This document shows, piece after piece, positions 16,044 through 22,329 of a stretch of DNA of 22,329 nucleotides (the stretch's first letter is position 1; each line of letters starts with the position of its first letter). Under the pieces are notes generated by a model. The model did not search any database. It was not told where the DNA came from and saw only the letters and a program-made list of their open reading frames with translations. A program made the translations under genes and the position numbers. Where the stretch lies: NCBI GenBank assembly GCA_030627065.1, contig DAOUSV010000006.1:1-22329 (forward strand), written 5' to 3'. This stretch comes from Piscirickettsiaceae bacterium. GTDB lineage: Bacteria; Pseudomonadota; Gammaproteobacteria; Nitrosococcales; Methylophagaceae.

Positions 16044-16719
16044 GCACCATCTGAACACTATCTAACTTGCCACTGTGCAATGCACTGGCAACTAGTACTC
16101 TCGTCACATTTCCCTGCTTTAAACGCATCAAATCCTGTATATTTCTCACACCACCAGCAACAATAATATCAACACCTTCACGCTGCGCTCTTAACTGTTT
16201 TAATAAGCTTACATCCGGACCAGACTGAGCGCCGACAGCATCTAAATTCATCATGATAATCGTATCCGGCCAATATTCTGCTTGTTCTAATATCTCATCG
16301 TTTCCTAGAAATACACCATGCTGAAAATCTAACGATAAAATACCATCTTGTGCTACTTGTAATAATCCCAGATCACATAAACTTTCACTGGCTATCACTA
16401 CCGTTAATCCTGATATCTTATTTAAAACGTTCCATTGCTGTTGCGTTTGAATTCCAACATCTAATAGGAAGTTTATTTGAGGAAAGGCACTGGTAATCTG
16501 CTGATACAGTTCAATATTTAATCTTTGATCAGTAATTGCATCGAGATCGGCAATATAAAAAGTCTTAAATGAATAAAAAGCCAAAAGATCGTCGATCACT
16601 TTTAGCGGCTCAATACTATCCGTAAGGACTGACTGTAAAGGCGGGTAAGATTCTCGTTCTCCTCCTCGCGCCTGGACAACAATGCCGCCCATTAAATCAA
16701 TGACTGGTATAATTTCCAC
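16036..16719 (-). CDS. orf17: HisA-like TIM-barrel protein of the H4MPT cluster (Orf17 type)
   Basis: This is a 227-residue HisA/HisF-family beta/alpha barrel, corresponding to the HisA-like Orf17 of methylotroph C1 clusters. It begins EIIPVIDLMGGIVVQARGG with D8 at the catalytic aspartate position of HisA. A second aspartate lies in ILSLDFQHGVFL at about mid-barrel, and a phosphate-binding-like GGVRNIQDL block lies near the C-terminus. HisA performs an Amadori isomerisation of a phosphoribosyl amine; keeping both aspartates suggests an acid-base isomerase, but no histidine genes are nearby and the substrate is unknown. The start is GTG (complement of 16717-16719) with a good Shine-Dalgarno, AGGGAG, at the complement of 16725-16730. 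It converges on fae and diverges from mfnD across 23 bases. Confidence 0.85.
   Translation of the reverse strand: MEIIPVIDLMGGIVVQARGGERESYPPLQSVLTDSIEPLKVIDDLLAFYSFKTFYIADLDAITDQRLNIELYQQITSAFPQINFLLDVGIQTQQQWNVLNKISGLTVVIASESLCDLGLLQVAQDGILSLDFQHGVFLGNDEILEQAEYWPDTIIMMNLDAVGAQSGPDVSLLKQLRAQREGVDIIVAGGVRNIQDLMRLKQGNVTRVLVASALHSGKLDSVQMVQK
16705..16713 (+). promoter_or_regulatory. Extended -10 promoter for the mfn operon
   Basis: TGGTATAAT at 16705-16713 is a perfect extended -10 element (TGn plus TATAAT). It lies inside the first codons of the divergent HisA-like gene. Transcription would start near 16720, about 23 bases before the mfnD ATG at 16743. No good -35 lies 17 bases upstream, which extended -10 promoters tolerate. 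Confidence 0.45.
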
Positions 16720-16742
16720 CTACACTCCCTAAAACTAATTCA

Positions 16743-17768
16743 ATGAAATTATTTGTTTACGAACACATCACAAGTGGCGCATTAATCACACAATCAATGC
16801 CTAATAGCCTTGCTCAAGAAGGCAATGATATGCTTTTGGCTATCTTACAAGATTGTCACGCCATAGAAACGATTGAGCTAACCATTCTACGTGATTCACG
16901 ATTATCAGCCATCTCAATCATCGAGCAAAATACTCGTCATCATTGTCATCATATTTCTAACACCGAAGAATATACACATTTATGGCAACAATGCCTGATT
17001 GATGCGGATGCCGTATTTATTATTGCGCCTGAAACTGATGGTGTTTTATATCGACTACATCAACAAGCTTTCGCCCTAAATAAACGTGTATTAGGCTGCC
17101 ATCTCGATGCTATCGCCCTAACAAGTAATAAAATTGAGTGCGATAAACGACTTGAAAAAAATGACATTAACACAGCCCCAAACTGTCTAGCATCACAATG
17201 GTCCTCCGAGCCATTTGACTCTTCAAATGGCTATATTATAAAGCCCCTTGATGGTGCAGGCTGTATTAACACCCTCCTTTTTGAATCACGATCACAGCTT
17301 GAACAGCAGTTATCTCAATATAATAAGAACACGCTTCAATCAATGATGGTACAAAGCTATATTAACGGCGCTCCATTAAGCCTATCTCTATTGATGGGCT
17401 ATACCGCAGTCATCGTCTTATCAATCAATCGCCAAATAATAAGCCACTCAGCTCATGTATTAACATTCGAAGCTTGCCTTATTAATGACCTTAGTTCACA
17501 CTCTTTTTCTTTGTCCGAAGCACAACAGTTAGCTCAAAAAATTCAACAAGCTATACCTGGATTATGGGGCTTTGTTGGTGTTGATCTGATCGTAAATACC
17601 CAAGGTGCCGTTGTCATTGATATAAACCCTAGGTTAACAACGTCTTATATTGCTTTGTCGCAATCATTAGCTTTAAATCCTATCGAGCTACTATTAACCA
17701 TGAATGAACAAGGAATAAGTGCATTGCCCTCGATTAAACAACGTCTACAAGTAGAAGTATCGCTATGA
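16743..17768 (+). CDS. mfnD: ATP-grasp ligase, OrfY/MfnD type (probable methylofuran glutamate ligase)
   Basis: This 341-residue ATP-grasp protein is of the OrfY type in methylotrophs, related to archaeal MfnD, which attaches glutamate to tyramine in methanofuran synthesis. It opens with the characteristic KLFVYEHITSGAL. The ATP-binding part shows GYIIKPLDGAGCINTLLFE near residue 160-178 and MMVQSYINGAPLSLSLLMGY. The metal-binding end is GFVGVDLIVNTQGAVVIDINPRLTTSY. The likely reaction is gamma-linkage of glutamate to tyramine or tyrosine; the mfnA-like decarboxylase at the end of this operon makes tyramine plausible. It has no clear Shine-Dalgarno and overlaps mfnF by 4 bases (ATGA at 17765-17768). 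The family call is strong; the substrate is inferred. Confidence 0.82.
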   Translation: MKLFVYEHITSGALITQSMPNSLAQEGNDMLLAILQDCHAIETIELTILRDSRLSAISIIEQNTRHHCHHISNTEEYTHLWQQCLIDADAVFIIAPETDGVLYRLHQQAFALNKRVLGCHLDAIALTSNKIECDKRLEKNDINTAPNCLASQWSSEPFDSSNGYIIKPLDGAGCINTLLFESRSQLEQQLSQYNKNTLQSMMVQSYINGAPLSLSLLMGYTAVIVLSINRQIISHSAHVLTFEACLINDLSSHSFSLSEAQQLAQKIQQAIPGLWGFVGVDLIVNTQGAVVIDINPRLTTSYIALSQSLALNPIELLLTMNEQGISALPSIKQRLQVEVSL

Positions 17769-18802
17769 GTTCATATATTACAGGCTGGGATATTGGTGGC
17801 GCTCACCTTAAAGTTGCTCGCTGTGACTTGCAAGGTAATCTTGTTGCAGTATTGCAGCTCCCTTGTCCATTATGGAAAGGCATTGAACATTTACAGCTAG
17901 CCATCCAATCCGTACATCAACAACTTAATAATCAAGATGATTTAGCCGCGATAACAATGACCGGCGAACTAGTTGATATATTTCCAAATAGAGAAGCAGG
18001 TGTTAGTCAAATTCTTGATTGCATTAGCAGCTTCATTGATGATGATAATATATCCGTGTATGCAGGCAACCTTGCTTGGCTAGATATTAATGATGCTAAA
18101 CAACAATGGCAAGATATAGCATCAAGAAACTGGCAAGCAAGTGCTAACTTCACTGCATCAAAGATTGATACAGGACTTTTTGTTGATATCGGTAGCACCA
18201 CCTGCGATATTATTGCCATAAACCAAGGAACAGTTCAAGCTTCAGGCTATAGCGACTTTAAGCGACAAGCCAGTCGAGAATTACTGTACACCGGTGCTAT
18301 TAGAACACCACTTATCGCGCTTACTAATCACGCACCTTTTAATGGCATTGATATTGGTTTAGCGGCTGAAGTTTTTGCTACAACAGGGGATTGTTGGTCT
18401 CTACTAGGTTATTTAGACCCAGAAAGTATTCAAGATATGAGTTCTGATGGCAAGCCATGGTTAGCCGCAAACTGTATTAATCGTATCGCCAGATTATTAG
18501 GTACGGATGCCAATCAAGCCGCAGAGTCACATTGGTTACAGCTCGCACAATGGTTCGCAGAACAGCAAATTCAACACGTTACCAATGCAATTCTACAGGT
18601 AGTTTCATCACACCCCAATCTAGCCGCAAATACCCCTATAATAGGCGCCGGCATCGGTCGATTTATAGCTAAAGCCTGTGCCCAGCGTCTTAATCGCCCA
18701 TACCAAGACTTTCATGATCTGATTGACTCATCCAATACGGATATCTCCGATCATGCACCTGCTGTTGCAGTTGCCCTTTTAGCTCAGCAACAGTTACCGT
18801 AA
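17765..18802 (+). CDS. mfnF: H4MPT-linked C1 pathway protein of ASKHA fold, MfnF-like
   Basis: This 345-residue protein belongs to the H4MPT-linked C1 family often annotated as hydantoinase/oxoprolinase-like. Archaeal MfnF, in the same family, couples the aminomethylfuran phosphate to glutamyl-tyramine in methanofuran assembly. The actin/Hsp70-like phosphate motifs are visible: GWDIGGAHLKVARCD at residues 7-21, GLFVDIGSTTCDIIAI near residue 137-152, and an adenosine-site motif IIGAGIGRFIAKAC near residue 297. A TMTGELVDIFPNREAGV block near residues 59-75 is also typical of this group. It overlaps mfnD by 4 bases and precedes pabB by 9. The function is by homology; product details in bacteria are less certain. 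Confidence 0.85.
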   Translation: MSSYITGWDIGGAHLKVARCDLQGNLVAVLQLPCPLWKGIEHLQLAIQSVHQQLNNQDDLAAITMTGELVDIFPNREAGVSQILDCISSFIDDDNISVYAGNLAWLDINDAKQQWQDIASRNWQASANFTASKIDTGLFVDIGSTTCDIIAINQGTVQASGYSDFKRQASRELLYTGAIRTPLIALTNHAPFNGIDIGLAAEVFATTGDCWSLLGYLDPESIQDMSSDGKPWLAANCINRIARLLGTDANQAAESHWLQLAQWFAEQQIQHVTNAILQVVSSHPNLAANTPIIGAGIGRFIAKACAQRLNRPYQDFHDLIDSSNTDISDHAPAVAVALLAQQQLP

Positions 18803-18811
18803 AATAGGCGG

Positions 18812-20194
18812 ATGAATTTACCTCCTCTTTACGCTGAATTACCTTACCATCAAGATAGTAGTGTCTATTTTGAGGCTATTCGTGATAAAAACTGGCCGGT
18901 ATTTCTTGATAGTACAAACTCAGATCAAGCCAATTCTCGTTTTGACATTATCACTGCCAACCCTTTTATTACCCTTGTTAGTAGTGATAATAATACGACC
19001 ATCCATTATACAAATGGCAAGCAACAGAGTTCTAGTGATGATCCCTTCCAATTACTACAATCCATACTCCAAGAATATCATCAGAAAATAGATGTCGACT
19101 TACCCTTTTGTGGCGGCGCATTAGGCTATTTTTCATATGATCTTGGTCGCCGAATTGAAACCCTACCAACATTAGCCAAAAATGCCGAAGCTATCCCAGA
19201 TATGTTGGTTGGCATCTATGATTGGGCAATTATTGTTGATCATCAACTGCAACATTGCTATTTAGCCAGCTTTGGACTTAATCCAAAAACACAGAATGAA
19301 TGGAATGCACTTGTTGCCCAACTATCTACTCCTACTGACTTTACAGCTGCCAGCTTCAAGGTTTCAGGGCAATTAAAGTGTAATCTCGATAAAGAGAAAT
19401 ACACAGAAGCATTCAACAAAATTCAGCACTATATTAATGACGGTGACTGCTACCAAGTTAACCTTGCTAAGCGTTTTGAGATTGAAGCCAATGGCGATCC
19501 ATGGACAGCATATAAATTATTACGCCAACAAAACGCAGCCCCCTTTTCTGCCTTTTTTGATACACCTTTCGTAACATTATTGAGCTCATCACCTGAACGT
19601 TTATTACAAGTTCAAGGTAATCATGTTGAAACAAAGCCGATTAAAGGCACCCGCCGTCGCGATCTTGATAATGAAGAAAATGACCGTGCATTAGCAGAGG
19701 AATTGCTCAATAGCAGTAAAGATCGTGCTGAAAACTTAATGATTGTTGATTTATTGCGTAATGATCTTGGTAAAGTCTGTGAACCAGGGTCAATCAAAGT
19801 ACCTAATCCTTTCTCTTTAGAATCCTTTGCAACAGTCCATCACCTTGTAAGCACAATCACTGGCACATTATCTAATGAACATGACTCACTTTCACTACTT
19901 CGCGCCTGCTTTCCTGGCGGCTCAATTACCGGTGCGCCCAAGCTACGCTCAATGGAAATCATCGAAGAACTCGAACCTAATCGACGCGGTGCATATTGCG
20001 GCAGCATGGCCTATGTCGGCTTTAATGGTGATATGGATAGTAACATTCTTATTCGCACGCTGATCTACAGTGATAACCGCCTTCGTTTCTGGGCTGGTGG
20101 TGGTATTGTTGCCGACTCAAATGTAGATGATGAGTTTCAAGAAGTTCATGATAAAGCCGCTGCGATGCTAAACCTTATCGAGCAATTACGCTAA
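18812..20194 (+). CDS. pabB: Aminodeoxychorismate synthase component I
   Basis: PabB converts chorismate plus ammonia to 4-amino-4-deoxychorismate, the precursor of 4-aminobenzoate. The 460-residue product is the usual size. The chorismate-binding domain shows GDCYQVNLAKRFE, the PIKGTRRRD motif whose lysine distinguishes PabB from TrpE (PIAGT), ENLMIVDLLRNDLGKV, and PGGSITGAPKLRSMEIIEEL, RRGAYCGSMAYVGF and VDDEFQEVHDKA. The N-terminal half is the less conserved part with ALGYFSYDLGRRIE. It sits inside the methylofuran operon, 9 bases after mfnF and 2 bases before mfnE. Since 4-aminobenzoate is a substrate of RFAP synthase in H4MPT synthesis as well as of folate synthesis, a dedicated supply for the C1 cofactor is plausible. 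No pabA or pabC is present here. Confidence 0.92.
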   Translation: MNLPPLYAELPYHQDSSVYFEAIRDKNWPVFLDSTNSDQANSRFDIITANPFITLVSSDNNTTIHYTNGKQQSSSDDPFQLLQSILQEYHQKIDVDLPFCGGALGYFSYDLGRRIETLPTLAKNAEAIPDMLVGIYDWAIIVDHQLQHCYLASFGLNPKTQNEWNALVAQLSTPTDFTAASFKVSGQLKCNLDKEKYTEAFNKIQHYINDGDCYQVNLAKRFEIEANGDPWTAYKLLRQQNAAPFSAFFDTPFVTLLSSSPERLLQVQGNHVETKPIKGTRRRDLDNEENDRALAEELLNSSKDRAENLMIVDLLRNDLGKVCEPGSIKVPNPFSLESFATVHHLVSTITGTLSNEHDSLSLLRACFPGGSITGAPKLRSMEIIEELEPNRRGAYCGSMAYVGFNGDMDSNILIRTLIYSDNRLRFWAGGGIVADSNVDDEFQEVHDKAAAMLNLIEQLR

Positions 20195-20196
20195 GC

Positions 20197-20781
20197 ATGA
20201 TTGTAGTCAAACTCGGCGGCAGCCTCTATGGAACAGATGAATTATTACAGTGGCTAGATGTACTTAGTGAACAGGCTAAACATCAAGCTATCATCATAGT
20301 GCCTGGCGGTGGCCCTTTTGCAGAGCAAGTTAGACAAGCCCAACGAATTCACAGCTTTGATGATAGTCATGCCCACCAAATGGCAATTTTAGCAATGGCA
20401 CAGTTCGGTCTACTTATTTCAGCACTTTGTAGTGACTGTCAAAAAACATCCAATCCGACAGCAGATAAAATAGGACTGACTGTTTGGCTACCTGATGCAC
20501 AACTATTATCAGAAAAAGAACTTCCTCATAGTTGGGATATAACATCCGATAGTTTAGCCTTGTGGCTTGCTGATAAATTAGATGCTACACAGCTGATTTT
20601 AGTAAAGCAGTCTGATGAAACGAGCACATCAATTAATGAGCTTACGAAATTGGGCACGCTTGATATAGGCTTTGCATCAGTTTTTAAAAACACAGCCATT
20701 AACAGTCAAATAATTCACGCTAAACACGCCACTTTATTTGTAGATAAAATCGCCGAAAATACTCGTTGGCTGTCATTATAA
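20197..20781 (+). CDS. mfnE: Amino-acid-kinase family protein, MfnE-like
   Basis: This 194-residue protein has the amino-acid-kinase fold. It starts with the nucleotide-binding MIVVKLGGSLYGTDELL and has IIIVPGGGPFAEQVRQAQ near residues 32-49, then DSHAHQMAILAMAQFG. Archaeal MfnE of this family phosphorylates 5-(aminomethyl)-3-furanmethanol phosphate to the diphosphate, activating the furan for MfnF. The short length and the shared operon with mfnF and mfnD support the same role over aspartokinase or acetylglutamate kinase. It begins 2 bases after pabB and its TAA shares one base with the ATG of the next gene. Confidence 0.83.
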   Translation: MIVVKLGGSLYGTDELLQWLDVLSEQAKHQAIIIVPGGGPFAEQVRQAQRIHSFDDSHAHQMAILAMAQFGLLISALCSDCQKTSNPTADKIGLTVWLPDAQLLSEKELPHSWDITSDSLALWLADKLDATQLILVKQSDETSTSINELTKLGTLDIGFASVFKNTAINSQIIHAKHATLFVDKIAENTRWLSL

Positions 20782-21983
20782 TGAGTCAATTAACATCGTT
20801 ATTAAATGACTTGTTGAAAGAGTTTTCTCAACAATCATCATTAATGCCTAATGACTTACCAAAAATACAAGATATGCCTAATGAGCGAGAATCGCTTGCT
20901 AATGTCATCAACTTGCTGCTAAAAGAAGGTAACGTGCACCACTCCGATAGTTGGGCTGCACATATGACGCCAAAAACATCACCTATTAGCATTCTAGGTC
21001 AGCTCATTGCAGCAAGTCATAATGGCAACCTTCTTTCTCCTAAACTCTATCCACTGATGGCCGAAATAGAACAACAGACACTACAGTATTTATGTCAGCT
21101 ATTTGGTCATCAATATGGTCATTTTGTAGCTGGTAGTAGCTATGCCAATTTAGAAGCACTTTGGCAGGCAAAACAGTCTCGACTTACTGATTCACCTATT
21201 GTTTATGCCGCTCGCTCCGCGCACTATTCTATTATTAAGGCTTGTCAGATCCTTGATTTAGACTTGCGTTATATTGCCAGCGAGCACTCTGAACAGTTAT
21301 CAATTGAAGCGCTTGAGCACGCCTGTAAACAACATCCACCTTTAGCTATTATTGCCACGGTGGGTACTACCACTATGGGAGCAATTGATCCTGTCAGCGA
21401 GTGTATCTCGATAGCAAAACGTTATGATGCTTGGTGTCATATTGATGCTGCTTGGGGTGGTGCACTGGTCTTATTACCAGAACATAAATCTCTATTCCAA
21501 TCGATCTCTAAGGCTCACTCTGTGTGTTTTGATCCACATAAGTCATGGCAACAACCCAAGCCTGCCAGCATACTGCTGTATCAACAGCCTCTTAGCCCAA
21601 TATTGTCTGAAGACAGCAGTTATCTCGAGCAATCCCCAATGAATAGCTTACCGGGTTCGAGAGGTGGTGAATTATTTTTACCGTTATGGCTTACCCTGAC
21701 GCATTCGGGGTCTGATAGCTTACGACAGCAAACTCAACAGCGTTTGCAGCAAGCGGATTTACTGGTAAAACGATTAGAAAAAGAATCTAACTGGGTGGTT
21801 TACCCATCCAATACGGGCATTGTCTGTTTCCGCCCCAATAAAGAGATTGATTTAAGCCCATTGATAGAACAAGGTGTTGTCTCTCAAGCTATTATCAATA
21901 ACGAGCACGTTTATCGCATCGTATTTGCTAGCACTCACACTCAGGCTGATGCGTTAATTACAGTGTTGAAGCCGTATTTTTAA
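20781..21983 (+). CDS. mfnA: PLP-dependent decarboxylase, MfnA-like (tyrosine/aspartate decarboxylase group)
   Basis: This 400-residue group II PLP decarboxylase resembles archaeal MfnA and glutamate/aspartate decarboxylases. Visible features: HMTPKTSPISILGQLIAAS near the N-terminus, AIIATVGTTTMGAIDPV in the cofactor domain, CHIDAAWGGALVL with the PLP-ring aspartate, and the Schiff-base lysine K254 in DPHKSWQQPKP. Archaeal MfnA makes tyramine from tyrosine for methanofuran; some archaeal homologues decarboxylate aspartate to beta-alanine, which cannot be excluded. Placement at the end of an operon with mfnD, mfnF and mfnE favours tyrosine. I start at ATG 20781, which shares a base with the mfnE stop. 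The frame extends back five codons to TTG 20766, which is less likely. The 3' end overlaps the convergent damX-like gene by 26 bases. Confidence 0.78.
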   Translation: MSQLTSLLNDLLKEFSQQSSLMPNDLPKIQDMPNERESLANVINLLLKEGNVHHSDSWAAHMTPKTSPISILGQLIAASHNGNLLSPKLYPLMAEIEQQTLQYLCQLFGHQYGHFVAGSSYANLEALWQAKQSRLTDSPIVYAARSAHYSIIKACQILDLDLRYIASEHSEQLSIEALEHACKQHPPLAIIATVGTTTMGAIDPVSECISIAKRYDAWCHIDAAWGGALVLLPEHKSLFQSISKAHSVCFDPHKSWQQPKPASILLYQQPLSPILSEDSSYLEQSPMNSLPGSRGGELFLPLWLTLTHSGSDSLRQQTQQRLQQADLLVKRLEKESNWVVYPSNTGIVCFRPNKEIDLSPLIEQGVVSQAIINNEHVYRIVFASTHTQADALITVLKPYF

Positions 21984-22329
21984 TCTGCTTCTGTACGCTA
22001 TCAAAACGACGTAACCATGATGGTAAGGTGTTTAATGGTGCAGACCATTGACTGCTTGCCGCCAATGCCGCTTGCTTATTATTATATGAACCATAAATCA
22101 ACGCATACCAAACCCGGCCACTACGTAAGCTCTCAAATAGTGCAACATCACCCGTTAATGCGTATTGCTCAATAAACTCATGTACTTCCTGCTTATCCCA
22201 TGAGCCCATCAACTGAAAGGTATAGTGTGTAGCCTGCTGCTGTAATACCCACTGATGCTTATAGATGCCCGGCTCAGATACATTAGGTACAAGTTCTACG
22301 AGATCAATAGTAGCCTCATCCCCATGTGG
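21958..22329 (-). CDS. damX: SPOR-domain (DamX-like) protein, C-terminal part
   Basis: This is the last 123 codons of a minus-strand gene that continues past the right edge; the frame is open to the final base. The fragment is an almost complete SPOR domain of the DamX kind: HYTFQLMGSWDKQEVHEFIE, YALTGDVALFESLRSGRVWY, LIYGSYNNKQAALAAS and the C-terminal LNTLPSWLRRFDSVQKQI. SPOR domains bind denuded septal peptidoglycan and DamX acts at the division site; the membrane anchor and linker would be upstream, outside the window. In related genomes damX follows aroB, so aroK/aroB may lie further right. The stop (complement of 21958-21960) lies within the last codons of the mfnA-like gene. No terminator was seen between the two. 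Confidence 0.8.
   Translation of the reverse strand, partial: PHGDEATIDLVELVPNVSEPGIYKHQWVLQQQATHYTFQLMGSWDKQEVHEFIEQYALTGDVALFESLRSGRVWYALIYGSYNNKQAALAASSQWSAPLNTLPSWLRRFDSVQKQIKNTASTL

Noticed and set aside
20766..20780. Alternative TTG start of the mfnA-like gene
   Set aside because: The five extra codons lie within mfnE, and the ATG at 20781 gives the usual one-base stop/start coupling.

Overview
The window is A+T-rich bacterial DNA with tight, mostly plus-strand operons. It most likely comes from a methylotrophic gammaproteobacterium. Two gene sets point there: a pilGHIJ-chpA-chpC cluster of the Pseudomonas Pil-Chp type, and genes for the tetrahydromethanopterin/methylofuran (H4MPT/MYFR) C1 pathway (mch, fae and cofactor genes). 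A Methylophaga-like or other Thiotrichales-type methylotroph would fit, including the proteobacterial GshA type at the left edge. That placement is an inference from gene content, not from a database match.

Left edge and motility block (1-9250): the 5' part of a minus-strand glutamate-cysteine ligase gene diverges from an operon for the type IV pilus chemosensory system. The operon holds pilG and pilH (response regulators), pilI (CheW-like), pilJ (an unusually short transducer without a periplasmic sensor domain), chpA (a 1845-residue hybrid kinase with several Hpt domains, a CheA core, a CheW domain and a receiver) and chpC (CheW-like). pilK and chpB are absent. ChpA carries a four-copy SVERYIQQ-type motif array just before its first canonical Hpt domain.

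Housekeeping pair (9297-12473): slt, a periplasmic lytic transglycosylase, and cca, the tRNA CCA-adding enzyme.

C1 block I (12474-16043): mch, orf5 (ATP-grasp), orf7 (CitG-like) and fae form one run ending in a strong terminator. mch has a recognisable promoter overlapped by two nested inverted repeats. The orf7-fae gap holds two further inverted repeats before a strong fae ribosome binding site. Fae condenses formaldehyde with the pterin cofactor and Mch interconverts methenyl- and formyl-cofactor. Orf5 and Orf7 are cofactor-associated genes of unsettled function.

C1 block II (16036-21983): a minus-strand HisA-like gene (orf17) diverges, across only 23 bases, from a five-gene run whose members overlap or nearly abut: mfnD/orfY (ATP-grasp), mfnF (ASKHA fold), pabB, mfnE (amino-acid-kinase fold) and an mfnA-like PLP decarboxylase. 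Together these look like a methylofuran assembly operon plus 4-aminobenzoate supply for the pterin cofactor. mtdB, the RFAP synthase gene, mfnB and the formyltransferase/hydrolase complex genes are not in the window.

Right edge (21958-22329): the C-terminal SPOR-domain end of a DamX-like protein on the minus strand, overlapping the end of mfnA by 26 bases. No rRNA, tRNA, CRISPR array, insertion sequence or prophage gene was seen, and no gene-free stretch exceeds 300 bases.
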